The notes: generated by a model from the letters alone, not told the origin. 64,000 bases of DNA from CAVXXB01 sp963765585 (GCA_963765585.1 CAVXXB010000004.1:62001-126000); one strand, 5' to 3'. Counted from the stretch's first letter, positions 56,950 to 64,000 are shown. Numbers and translations: made by a program.

Positions 56950-58921
56950 TCAGTTCTCTTTAAACACATACTCATGCTGCGCGTCACGCATGATGAGTTG
57001 CGGTTCATCTCCGGAGCCAATAACGAATTCAAAACCAGTCTAAACCAGGGTCGATCGTGACGACGGAAACCGTGCTATCCGGATTTTGCTGTGTGGCCAC
57101 TTCACTCCGCCATTCACCAAAATCAAAAATTGTCACGCTGCCATTTCTGATGACATTTATGTCGCCTAACGATTCATTTGAATATTGTGAGGCAAGTTTC
57201 TCAGCAATTTCCAAATCAGCGGGTATTGTGTAAAGTTTGCGATCAGTGGCGATTTGTTCGAAGTAACGCTCGCTGTTGGCCGCCAGAGCTTCATCCGCTT
57301 CAGGCTTTCCGTCAAACAGGACTTCCAACAGTTTGCGTTGAAAACCGTTTCGAATAAACCAGCCGGGATCGCCATTTGTGAGGACTACCGCGCCTACGCC
57401 GTGTTCCGGCAACCAGATCATATCACTATGTTGTCCAATCATGTCGCCGCCATGATGAACAACCGGAACGCCATATGTTTCATCTACCATTAAACCCATG
57501 CCATAAACCGCGTGCTCGCTGATTGGCACCATAGCATTACGCCGTTCAAGGAGTGGCTCCCTGCTGATATACTGTGTGCCGTCAGGTAAAGCGCCTTCAT
57601 TGAGTTCCATCTGGATGTACTTGAGCATATCATTTACATTACTCCATGCAGCGCCTGCAGGACGAACATGGATTACCGAATAGTTGATACTCATGTCTGC
57701 AATGCCAGGCTTGCCATCGACAGTTGTGCCATGCGCGCTTGCATGATTGGCATCCAGCGCATGCTCAAAATCAAATGTAGTTGCAGTCATACCAAGCGGA
57801 TCGAAAACTTCGAGTTGCATCGCTTTGTCATATGCAACGCCAAGTTCAAGATCGGGAAAAAGCACGTGCCCAGCAACGAATCCCGCCCCTGCTGCCAAAT
57901 TATTTGAGTATTGAAACATCTCACCAAAATCAGACGTTGGTTCCGTTTCGGCCAGACGTTGCATCAATGTGGTCGGAGTCGCATCTTCAAATTCTAATAG
58001 AAACTCCATATCTTTTCGTGGCAAACCTGTGCAGGCGCATATAAGGTGCTTAACCAGTGTTCTTTTTGTTGTCTCATCACTGCCTAATTTGAAGGCGGGC
58101 ATCAAGTCAGTTACCTGCGTTTCCCAGGTCAATTTACCGGCATCAACCAACTTTGCAAGAAGTAGTGTGGTCATTGCCTTTGTATTCGAAGCAATCATAA
58201 ATAGCGTTTCGTCATCGACTTTCTCCTTCTTTCCAAGTTCACGAACACCAAAGCCACCGGCGAATACAACGTCACCGTTCTGAATAATACCCATTCCAAC
58301 TCCCGGTACACCAGTGATTTTTATAGCATTTTCAACGTAAGCAGTAAGCTGAGCAGTTCGCGTCTCATCTAATTCGTTCGGTTTTTTGCCAGCAAAAGTC
58401 TCTCGCGAATACCCCTTTGGGAGTAGGCTACTGAATACGAGGCTGACCTGTGCGCTGCGTTTTCCACCTACATCGTGCGCCATGTCATAAATCCAGACCG
58501 TCCAAACATCATTTGCGAACATTACGCCAGCGACAACAGTTCGCTTTTCATTAGGCGATGTCTGGTATTCGAAGCGACACCGTCTAGACCACCCATCCCG
58601 GTCAGCCTGTTTGTTGGTAACCTTCAATGGCCATGCAATCTCTTTATAAGCTGCCCATCCTTTTAAGAGCGCAGCGCTATCGCTTTCCGCATACACATCT
58701 ACAAGAACAATACGTGAGCCTCCCTCTGGCGCTTCGATGAATGTTGCTGCTCCTTTTACAGACAAATACCAATCCGCTGGAGCGATAAATGGATTACCAA
58801 GTGCCGTTGTTGAGGGTGTGTCTATGCTCAAAGGTTGAACGTCTGAAATCGCACCTTCCTGTGCCCAAGACGCAACGGTTAAAAGCACTCCTGTAAAGTA
58901 GATTAAAATAGATCTTATCAT
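56950..58921 (-). CDS. Serine hydrolase, class C beta-lactamase/CubicO-like (one frameshift)
   Basis: About 656 residues from ATG 58921 (signal SILIYFTGVLLTVASWAQE; the earlier ATG at 58957 is in the attC region). SxxK motif in MIASNTKAMTTLLL, YxN in MFQYSNNLAAGAGF and a C-terminal HHGGDMIGQHSD (HxG). N-terminal 180 residues are a beta-rich domain. The frame hits a stop at 57029 at a T4 run; without one T it reads DWFEFVIGSGDEPQLIMRDA and stops at 56950, so the frameshift is probably a sequencing error. Periplasmic esterase or peptidase. Fits one 2-kb cassette. Confidence 0.88.
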
Positions 58922-58941
58922 TTTGTTCTCCTTATGGTTGT

Positions 58942-59055
58942 GCCTAACGACTAGCAATTAGCCGCGCCAAAAATCCACAATCCGACGACCTGAAGCGTAG
59001 CTGAAAGCAGCCTGTCCCGACGTAGGTCGGGATCCGCTACATTGCATGGTTAGGT
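58942..59055 (-). repeat. attC site, hybrid A' (114 bp)
   Basis: Boxes GCCTAAC and GTTAGGT. Left arm GACTAGCAATTAGCCGCGCC, then AAAAATCCACAATCCGACG, fused to the main-type right half from GAAGCGTAGCTGAAAGCAGC onward. Shared with the site at 61050. Confidence 0.92.
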
Positions 59056-59089
59056 GCATATTTAAGTAAGGTTTGTGTTTCTTTGGTTA

Positions 59090-59524
59090 TTACTCATTGT
59101 CATGTATCGTTCTAAATCTTAATATTTCCTCAGGTGATGTCCAGATATCAAGAATTCTAATATATTCAATATCTGAAGAAATAGTACTTAATTCAATTTC
59201 AGATTGAGGAGGATAAGTTTCAATACAAGCATAGCATATTAATTTTGCTGTAACACTCGGACAGAATTTATTTATTCGCTCAATAAAAACATCTATATTT
59301 TGTTTATGACCAAATTCATCAAAAGATGTAACTTTTGGAGGAAGATCATAAACTAATTTATTTATTTCAGAAATAATGGCATCTGCATCTGAATTAATAA
59401 TTCCATTTTGAACGGTATTACAATTAATATTATATGTTTGATTGTAGATTCCCTTTTCACAGGAAATATGGATTGTCATTAAAAGGGCAGAAAAGAGGAT
59501 AAAAAAAATGTTAAGAAATTTCAT
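59090..59524 (-). CDS. Cassette lipoprotein of unknown function
   Basis: 144 residues. Signal FLNIFFILFSALLMTIHISC ends at a lipobox-like Cys. VQNGIINSDADAIISEINKL, YDLPPKVTSFDEFGHKQNID, FIERINKFCPSVTAKLICY and IRILDIWTSPEEILRF. This order resembles immunity-like or helical periplasmic proteins, but I name no family. Single-gene cassette. Confidence 0.55.
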   Translation of the reverse strand: MKFLNIFFILFSALLMTIHISCEKGIYNQTYNINCNTVQNGIINSDADAIISEINKLVYDLPPKVTSFDEFGHKQNIDVFIERINKFCPSVTAKLICYACIETYPPQSEIELSTISSDIEYIRILDIWTSPEEILRFRTIHDNE

Positions 59525-59569
59525 ATTTTTAAGTCCGAGAATGGTAAAAATATTACATCGATATTATGC

Positions 59570-59682
59570 ACCTAACGGTCGGCAATTAGCGGCGCTGAGC
59601 CTTTCCCCCGGACGTCTTGAAGCGTAACTGAAAGCAGCCTGTCCCGACGTAGGTCGGGATCCGCTACATTGTATTGTTAGGT
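59570..59682 (-). repeat. attC site, type A (113 bp)
   Basis: Boxes ACCTAAC and GTTAGGT; centre CTTTCCCCCGGACGTCTTGA, GCGTAACTGAAAGCAGCC. Confidence 0.93.
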
Positions 59683-59698
59683 ACACCAGAAATGTATT

Positions 59699-59998
59699 TT
59701 ATTTGGTTCTATTAATCCAGGAATTGGGTTCACGTTTTCCATGCATTACGGCAAAAATAATAATAATTTCTTTTTCAATAATGTAAAAAACTGCATAAGG
59801 AAAACGTGGCAATAAAGCACGTCTAAATTCTTTATAGACTTTTGGATAAATTTTTGGATTGCGTTGGATAGATTGAAGGGTAGCATCAAGACTAATAATG
59901 AAGCGATTACCGAGTCCTTGAAATTGCCTTTCATACCATTTTACAATATCGGCAATATCATTTTCTGCAACTGAACGAAGGATTATTTCATATTTCAT
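59699..59998 (-). CDS. ParE/RelE-type toxin
   Basis: 99 residues from ATG 59998. KYEIILRSVAENDIADIVKWY, ERQFQGLGNRFIISLDATLQSI, RRALLPRFPYAVFYIIEKEI and IIFAVMHGKREPNSW are typical ParE motifs. Overlaps the antitoxin stop by 4 bases. ParE toxins hit gyrase; RelE homologues cut mRNA, and the sequence alone cannot say which. Confidence 0.88.
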   Translation of the reverse strand: MKYEIILRSVAENDIADIVKWYERQFQGLGNRFIISLDATLQSIQRNPKIYPKVYKEFRRALLPRFPYAVFYIIEKEIIIIFAVMHGKREPNSWINRTK

Positions 59999-60222
59999 AT
60001 CTGAGATTGAATTCGCTTCTTTGCATCTTCCCAAGTGGAATTATTGTCAGGGTTATCTTTATATTCTGTATACCTTTTATCTAATTCAGATTTCTGCTGT
60101 TCCGATACAGATATACTGTTTTGTGCAGAAAGAATACTATCCCATATTGATTCAACAATTAATAATCGTTCATTGACACTTAATTTATCTACTTGATTTA
60201 ATATCTGTTCTTGAATTGTCAT
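59995..60222 (-). CDS. Addiction module antitoxin (PF09720-type)
   Basis: 75 residues from ATG 60222 (the longer ORF runs toward the attC site and is ignored). EQILNQVDKLSVNERLLIVESIWDSI and SVSEQQKSELDKRYTEYKDNP and TWEDAKKRI form the short unstable antitoxin that stands upstream of ParE-type toxins. Order antitoxin then toxin with 4-base overlap. Confidence 0.85.
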   Translation of the reverse strand: MTIQEQILNQVDKLSVNERLLIVESIWDSILSAQNSISVSEQQKSELDKRYTEYKDNPDNNSTWEDAKKRIQSQI

Positions 60223-60308
60223 TCTTTGTCCTCGAGTTTTAAACAATATATGATGTAATAAATGAGAATTCAATTTTTCAGGAGTTGAATAATCATTTTT
60301 TCTGGTGT

Positions 60309-60421
60309 ACCTAACGGTTGGCAATTAGCGGCGCTGGGCCTTTACCACGGACGTCTTGAAGCGTAGCTGAAAGCAGCCTGTCCCGACGTAGGTCGGGATC
60401 CGCTACATTGCATGGTTAGGC
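60309..60421 (-). repeat. attC site, type A (113 bp)
   Basis: Boxes ACCTAAC and GTTAGGC; centre CTTTACCACGGACGTCTTGA, otherwise consensus. Confidence 0.93.
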
Positions 60422-60475
60422 TGCAACTTATTGTAAAGTAATGAATTATGGGGGCAGGGGACAGTTAACTGTTTA

Positions 60476-60667
60476 TTACTTTACTAACCTAATATTGTTT
60501 TTTATGAGATCATTAACGAGGGTGTTGATGTCTACTTTGCTCCTTCTCGCTATCTCTTCCACAAACTTTAAATTTTCAGGATCGAGATATACTGGATAAT
60601 TTAATATCACATTGTCTTTGTAAAATTTTCCCCGTTCTCCCTTTGAAAAATCGTATTCCTTTTTCAT
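60476..60667 (-). CDS. BrnA-type antitoxin
   Basis: 63 residues. KKEYDFSKGERGKFYKDNVI is the BrnA opening and VYLDPENLKFVEEIARRSK with NTLVNDLIKNNIRL the ribbon-helix-helix part. It directly follows the BrnT gene with one base between. Binds BrnT and represses the operon in this family. Its partner with the inverted orientation is at 63417. Confidence 0.9.
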   Translation of the reverse strand: MKKEYDFSKGERGKFYKDNVILNYPVYLDPENLKFVEEIARRSKVDINTLVNDLIKNNIRLVK

Positions 60668-60961
60668 CTATTTACCTTGATATTGATTAATTTCATTTTT
60701 TGTGGATTTACGTGCTGAAATTATTCGAACATTCACATTCTCAACATCTATTTGGTCATATGTATGAACTAATGTTAATATGTTTCCATTCCGGGCGATC
60801 CCCATAGTGATCCAGCGATCTTCCTCCTCACTATGATCGGAATCAAAAATGGTTAATGCATTCCGATCTATAAAAATAGTAGCGGCTAACTCAAAACTGG
60901 TTTTGTGCTTTTCGTAATTCGTTCTCGCTTTTCTGGGATCCCATTCAAAATTATAGTTCAA
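60668..60961 (-). CDS. brnT: BrnT-type toxin
   Basis: 97 residues. YNFEWDPRKARTNYEKHKTSF (F.WD..K...N..KH..SF) and DSDHSEEEDRWITMGIA, IISARKSTKNEINQY (R.ISAR..T..E...Y) are BrnT hallmarks. RNase of the RelE fold. First gene of the pair; a promoter should lie between 60961 and the attC site at 61050. Confidence 0.93.
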   Translation of the reverse strand: MNYNFEWDPRKARTNYEKHKTSFELAATIFIDRNALTIFDSDHSEEEDRWITMGIARNGNILTLVHTYDQIDVENVNVRIISARKSTKNEINQYQGK

Positions 60962-61049
60962 ATCTGACTCTCATTTGATGATCAAACAATATTGGAAAAT
61001 TTCATTAAGTAGTCAACGCAAATTGTATTTATTAAGAAAAATAATTACA

Positions 61050-61163
61050 GCCTAACGACTGGCAATTAGCCGCGCCAAAAATCCACAATCCGACGACCTG
61101 AAGCGTAGCTGAAAGCAGCCTGTCCCGACGTAGGTCGGGATCCGCTACATTGCATGGTTAGGC
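61050..61163 (-). repeat. attC site, hybrid A' (114 bp)
   Basis: Boxes GCCTAAC and GTTAGGC. Same left arm (ACTGGCAATTAGCCGCGCC, AAAAATCCACAATCC) as 58942 with main-type right half. Confidence 0.92.
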
Positions 61164-61510
61164 GAGCATTTTTATACAAACTACGCTTTTGAAATAGCGA
61201 CAAAGCGAAGCGATTAATTGCACTAAATTAACGGATAAGTAGCAGGTTTCGTTATGTGAAGCCATTTTAGAAAAAAGGCACCAAACTGCGAGAAACTGCC
61301 CGATCCATTATTACCTAATTTTCAAAAAGTTTGCCCCAGAAATTACCAAAAAATTTTCGAAGTAGGGGCCAAAAAATCATTGTAACAGAATCGCGTATGA
61401 TCTAAATACAAGACCAAGAAAAAGACTACAATTTAACACACCATGGAATAGATTCTGGAGAGAGAAAAATGTCGCACTTCAAAGTTGAAACTAGGACGCC
61501 GGTAACTGAA
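61164..61510. other. 347-base stretch with no clear gene
   Basis: Between an attC site and the VapC stop. The only open frame is a plus-strand one from ATG 61469 (GGAGAGAGAAAA before it), mostly overlapping vapC and ending near 61609. AT-rich; I see no hairpin or promoter that decides its nature. Longer than the usual cassette spacer, so an extra gene may have decayed here. Confidence 0.4.
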
Positions 61511-61914
61511 TTAATTACCTTTTATGGTTTGAAAAAATTCTTTTGGACTTACAATTTGAATATTATATGTCTTATTCACTTCAAGCAGATCTTTGTCACC
61601 AGTAACTAAATAATCTGAGTTACTATTCAATGCGAGTCTGCTAATACTGGAATATCATCTTTATCTCTTAAGTTAATTTCTACTGGAGGTGTGTGATTCT
61701 TAATTATTCGAAATGATTTAAGATATTTTATGATGTCTTCAATTTGATTTGGTGGGAGATAGATTTTTTGATCTAAAACAGTTTCTAGTTCAGTTAAAAT
61801 ATAATCACTCAAAATGAGTTCATGTTCAGCCACGATTATTCTAAAGAGATCGGCACATAAACCGCGAGTAATAAATGAACTGACCAATACATTAGTATCA
61901 AGAAATATCTTCAA
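61511..61914 (-). CDS. VapC/PIN toxin (frameshifted)
   Basis: ORF from 61914: KIFLDTNVLVSSFITRGLCAD (Asp), ELILSDYILTELETVLDQ (Glu), RDKDDIPVLADSH (Asp). It stops at 61627, and one base later the other frame reads NSNSDYLVTGDKDLLEVNKT (TGD..LL) to SPKEFFQTIKGN, stop at 61511. So the C-terminal third with the last acid is in frame +1. Full length about 134. PIN family of the DUF132/UPF0175-partner type. Overlaps its antitoxin by 4 bases. Confidence 0.82.
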
Positions 61915-62129
61915 GAGATCTCTCGAAAAACGTCTTCATCCGTCAGATAACCTTTTTTCTCAGCATAGGGAATTGCCTTGTCTCGAAGACTATCGAAGAG
62001 CAGGATAGCTAATTGTCTACGTAATGAATCCCTAATAACCTCACTCCGGCTCCGTCTTAAATTTCTTGATACTTGATTAAGCATTTTATCAAGCTCATCA
62101 TCGAGTCTTATGGTGATTGCACTTTTCAT
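61911..62129 (-). CDS. Ribbon-helix-helix antitoxin (VapB-like)
   Basis: 72 residues from ATG 62129 (or 62138). KSAITIRLDDELDKMLNQVSRNLRRSRSEVIRDSLRR is a CopG/RHH DNA-binding domain, followed by LAILLFDSLRDKAIPYAEK and TDEDVFREIS as the toxin-binding tail. First gene of the pair, overlapping VapC by ATGA (61911-61914). Confidence 0.88.
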   Translation of the reverse strand: MKSAITIRLDDELDKMLNQVSRNLRRSRSEVIRDSLRRQLAILLFDSLRDKAIPYAEKKGYLTDEDVFREIS

Positions 62130-62179
62130 GTCATACAATGTAATACAATGTCAAATTATTTGCAAATTTATTAACGGTG

Positions 62180-62292
62180 TTCTAACGACTGGCAATTAGC
62201 GGCGCTGAGCCTTGACCACGGACGTCTTGAAGCGTAGCTGAAAGCAGCCTGTCCCGACGTAGGTCGGGATCCGCTACATTGCATTGTTAGGC
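62180..62292 (-). repeat. attC site, type A (113 bp)
   Basis: Boxes TTCTAAC and GTTAGGC; centre CTTGACCACGGACGTCTTGA. Confidence 0.93.
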
Positions 62293-62305
62293 CACTGAAG
62301 GATTA

Positions 62306-62659
62306 TTATTTCTTAATAAGGTAATTTTTATCTTTGAGAAGAATTACTCTGGATTTTATATATTGAAATTCAAAATTCTCAAGAAACCACTTTAACTTTG
62401 AATTAATGGATTTACCACTTGGTTGCCGTAAGGCAATTATGATAACACCATGATGTTGTTCAAATTGGAATGGAATTGTATGAAAGAAATCGTTATCTGT
62501 CGTTAAAAAAACGGCTTCTTTTTCTTGGGCTAGTTTGAAAATATTTAGGTCAGACATTCCTTCTTCTGAGGTACCCCGAATATCAACTATTTCGTGACCT
62601 AATTCCTTGAGAATGTTTTCTGATGATTTGGGGAAGTTCTCATCCAGAAAAAACTTCAT
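62306..62659 (-). CDS. DUF5615 PIN-like toxin
   Basis: 117 residues. KFFLDENFPKSSENILKELGHEI, VFLTTDNDFF and GVIIIALRQPSGKS are the DUF5615/Mut7-C-like motifs: DEN, TxDxDF, H..GVI..R. Predicted ribonuclease. Overlaps the DUF433 gene stop by four bases, as is usual for this pair. Confidence 0.9.
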   Translation of the reverse strand: MKFFLDENFPKSSENILKELGHEIVDIRGTSEEGMSDLNIFKLAQEKEAVFLTTDNDFFHTIPFQFEQHHGVIIIALRQPSGKSINSKLKWFLENFEFQYIKSRVILLKDKNYLIKK

Positions 62660-62886
62660 TGAATTGCTTCTACATATGAATGTGTTTCGAAGTTTGTGAG
62701 TTGACTACCGAAAGCGAGGGCAGCAGATATATCTGCTTTAGATATATTTGGATAGTCACTGAGAATGCTTTTAATGTCTTCTCCATCAGCCAAAGATCCA
62801 AGTATATTTGCAACAAGGACGCGCGTTCCGTTGATCGTAGGCTTCCCGTGACAAATATTAGGATCGATTATAATTCTTGATTTCAT
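62656..62886 (-). CDS. DUF433 antitoxin
   Basis: 76 residues. IIIDPNICHGKPTINGTRVLVANILGSLADGEDIKSIL and DYPNISKADISAALAFG: the DP.I..GKP.I.GTR pattern of DUF433. HTH-like antitoxin paired with DUF5615 toxins. First gene in the cassette, ATGA overlap with the toxin. Confidence 0.93.
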   Translation of the reverse strand: MKSRIIIDPNICHGKPTINGTRVLVANILGSLADGEDIKSILSDYPNISKADISAALAFGSQLTNFETHSYVEAIQ

Positions 62887-62958
62887 TGTTTCACCATTTT
62901 TTTATAAATATATAAAATCTGTAGAGAAATGCCAAGTTTTAAGAAAATAGAGTAGGTG

Positions 62959-63070
62959 CCCTAACGGTCGGCAATTAGCGGCGCTGGCCTTTACCACGGA
63001 CGTCTTGAAGCGTAGCTGAAAGCAGCCTGTCCCGACGTAGGTCGGGATCCGCTACATTGCATGGTTAGGT
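62959..63070 (-). repeat. attC site, type A (112 bp)
   Basis: Boxes CCCTAAC and GTTAGGT; GGCGCTGGCCTTTACCACGG, one G short in the GGGCC run. Confidence 0.93.
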
Positions 63071-63079
63071 GCACTTTTT

Positions 63080-63110
63080 TTGAAACTTTATTGTAAAATA
63101 ATTATATAAT
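63080..63110 (+). promoter_or_regulatory. Possible promoter for the inverted BrnTA cassette
   Basis: TTGAAA (63080) and TATAAT (63105) with 19 bases between, 15 bases before the BrnT ATG at 63126. Reads to the right, unlike the array. Weak: spacing is long and FCB promoters may use other consensus. Confidence 0.3.
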
Positions 63111-63125
63111 AATTATATTGTATTT

Positions 63126-63416
63126 ATGAATCACATAAAATTTGAATGGGACGAAAATAAACATAAATCTAATATTAAAACTCATAAAGTCTCATTTGAT
63201 GAAGCTAAATCTATATTTTACGATGAGAATGCCCGGTTAATCGCAGACCATGAACATTCCGAATTGGAAGATCGCTTTATCCTCTTAGGTATGAGCAGTC
63301 AATTGAGGTTTTTGGTTGTATCACATACCTACCGAAAAAATGATGAAATAATTAGGCTAATTTCAGCCAGAAAAGCAACAAAAAATGAAACCAAATACTA
63401 CCTTGGGAGAAAATAA
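63126..63416 (+). CDS. brnT: BrnT-type toxin (inverted cassette)
   Basis: 96 residues on the plus strand. HIKFEWDENKHKSNIKTHKVSF, HEHSELEDRFILLGMSSQL and LISARKATKNETKYYLGRK are BrnT hallmarks. It is about 45 percent like the BrnT at 60668. The gene faces against the orientation of all attC sites, so it needs its own promoter; an AT-rich stretch upstream (63080-63110) could hold it. No Shine-Dalgarno before the ATG. Confidence 0.93.
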   Translation: MNHIKFEWDENKHKSNIKTHKVSFDEAKSIFYDENARLIADHEHSELEDRFILLGMSSQLRFLVVSHTYRKNDEIIRLISARKATKNETKYYLGRK

Positions 63417-63632
63417 ATGAAAAAAGAATACGATTTCTCAGAATCAATTAAGAATCCCTATATAAAGAAGTTAAAAAAACAGATTACTATCAGATTAGAA
63501 AATGATACAATCGAGTATTTTAAAAAACTGGCAACAGAGACAGATATCCCATATCAAAATTTGATAAATCTCTATCTTCGAAATTGTGCCCACAATAGGC
63601 TAAAACCATCAATCGAGTGGCAGCCGAATTAG
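63417..63632 (+). CDS. BrnA-type antitoxin (inverted cassette)
   Basis: 71 residues; ATG directly follows the BrnT TAA. KKEYDFSESIKNPYIKKLKK and QITIRLENDTIEYFKKLATET with IPYQNLINLYLRNCA are the CopG/BrnA pattern. Same order (toxin, antitoxin) as the minus-strand pair at 60.5-61.0 kb, though reversed in orientation. Confidence 0.9.
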   Translation: MKKEYDFSESIKNPYIKKLKKQITIRLENDTIEYFKKLATETDIPYQNLINLYLRNCAHNRLKPSIEWQPN

Positions 63633-63635
63633 TGC

Positions 63636-63749
63636 ACCTAACGGTCGGCAATTAGCGGCGCTGGGCCTTGCCACCGGACGTCTTGAAGCGTAGGCTGAAA
63701 GCAGCCTGTCCCGACGTAGGTCGGGATCCGCTACATTGCTTTGTTAGGT
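63636..63749 (-). repeat. attC site, type A (114 bp)
   Basis: Boxes ACCTAAC and GTTAGGT; CTTGCCACCGGACGTCTTGA and GCGTAGGCTGAAAGC. Rightmost site in the window. Confidence 0.93.
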
Positions 63750-63973
63750 GCCCCTGAACGAGATCTTACTTCTTTGAGGATGTCTACAATTTCTGACGAT
63801 TTGATATCTTTATTAATCCCTTTGACGTTAAATGGTGATTCATTGGCAGAAACTGGAGACAAGATGAAAGAGGATCCGTCCCGACGTTTTATAAGAACTT
63901 TTCCTTCAGATTTTGCTTTCTCCAGCACCGAAGAAAAATTCTGTCTTGCCTCGGAATATGTATATATAATCAT
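63731..63973 (-). CDS. Phd/YefM-type antitoxin (copy 2)
   Basis: 80 residues, IIYTYSEARQNFSSVLEKAKSEG and RRDGSSFILSPVSANESPFN; nearly identical to the antitoxin at 26700. The 3' end of the gene overlaps the attC site at 63749. A PIN toxin gene ends two bases upstream. Confidence 0.9.
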   Translation of the reverse strand: MIIYTYSEARQNFSSVLEKAKSEGKVLIKRRDGSSFILSPVSANESPFNVKGINKDIKSSEIVDILKEVRSRSGAPNKAM

Positions 63974-63975
63974 AA

Positions 63976-64000
63976 TTATACCTCAATAATAGTTATGCCC
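63976..64000 (-). CDS. PIN toxin C-terminus (partial, at right edge)
   Basis: Eight codons GITIIEV and TAA remain, identical in pattern to the end of the PIN fragment at 26945 (DITIIEV). It shows that this copy has an upstream toxin gene in the order toxin-antitoxin. Confidence 0.7.

Larger units (their letters stand above)
22453..64000 (-). mobile_element. Integron cassette array (29 attC sites seen; platform not in window)
   Basis: Repeated attC sites flank single genes or gene pairs. Each has outer boxes RYYYAAC and GTTRRRY, an inner pair (TTAGCGG with CCGCTA) and a long variable centre. On the minus strand the sites read GCCTAACAATG... to ...CGTTAGGC, the canonical direction, and almost all genes also read that way. 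The integrase side should therefore lie to the right. Degenerate sites at 22-28 kb mark the old end. A 10-kb DUF4832 block (28.3-38.4 kb) and a 4-kb block (41.8-45.6 kb) without attC sites interrupt it. The high attC similarity is like sedentary chromosomal integrons of Vibrio. Confidence 0.9.

Noticed and set aside
61469..61609. Plus-strand ORF with a purine-rich leader (GGAGAGAGAAAA)
   Set aside because: Overlaps most of the vapC 3' end. The vapC frame carries conserved PIN residues, so the plus frame is probably chance.
61627..61635. TGA in vapC as a second selenocysteine codon
   Set aside because: The coding content continues in another frame (NSNSDYLVTGDKDLL) and not in the TGA frame, so a one-base indel explains it. 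No hairpin was looked for in support.
38931..63749. Repeated 113-bp blocks as a CRISPR array
   Set aside because: Repeats are long, have different ends, and lie 0.3-3.5 kb apart around genes. No short constant repeat with 30-bp spacers exists and no cas gene is seen.

Overview
The window reads as a chromosomal segment of a bacterium from the Fibrobacteres-Chlorobi-Bacteroidetes (FCB) side of the tree, perhaps a Calditrichota-, Marinimicrobia- or KSB1-like lineage. The support is two type IX secretion (Por) C-terminal sorting domains, many lipoproteins, few Shine-Dalgarno sites, AT-rich codon use, and a protein kinase fused to a formylglycine-generating-enzyme-like domain. This placement is inferred from gene content; no marker gene is present. 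Nearly every gene lies on the minus strand.

Region 1 (1 to about 22 kb) is ordinary chromosome. It holds a DUF2277 gene, a probable selenoprotein of the glycine/sarcosine/betaine reductase B family with an in-frame TGA and a bacterial SECIS-like hairpin, a peptide/H+ symporter, a CorA/ZntB transporter, a translationally coupled DUF1801-GNAT pair, hydrolases, HExxH metalloproteases, a nitrilase, an S41 protease, a kinase-PEGA-FGE-esterase fusion, a SIMPL protein, two CPBP proteases and a lipoprotein.

Region 2 (about 22.4 to 28 kb) and region 4 (38.9 to 64 kb) form a long integron cassette array. I place 29 attC sites, most near 113 bp and closely similar, each with RYYYAAC and GTTRRRY end boxes. 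All are oriented so that their coding direction is the minus strand, so the recombination platform (attI and the integrase) should lie beyond the right edge. Sites at the left, distal end are degenerate and those at the right are uniform, as expected for an old tail and a younger head. Cassettes carry eleven toxin-antitoxin modules (HigBA, VapBC, BrnTA, ParE/RelE, DUF5615-DUF433, Phd-PIN), a methyltransferase, a PAP2 phosphatase, a phosphoesterase, a zf-TFIIB protein, a Ca2+/Na+ antiporter, a serine hydrolase, lipoproteins, an outer-membrane barrel and a 3.5-kb type IX-secreted beta-helix protein.

Region 3 (28.3 to 38.4 kb) interrupts the array with a tandem family of four secreted DUF4874/DUF4832 proteins plus a fifth reduced to its 3' end, where a GH114-like secreted glycosidase gene now sits. 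A smaller attC-free block (41.8 to 45.6 kb) holds a frameshifted beta-propeller protein and a glycosyltransferase.

About sixteen genes in all regions are split by single-base indels, often in homopolymers, while flanking reading frames stay conserved. Uncorrected sequencing indels are therefore at least as likely as real decay, and I annotate these genes over their full extent. No integrase, transposase, CRISPR array, tRNA or rRNA was found.
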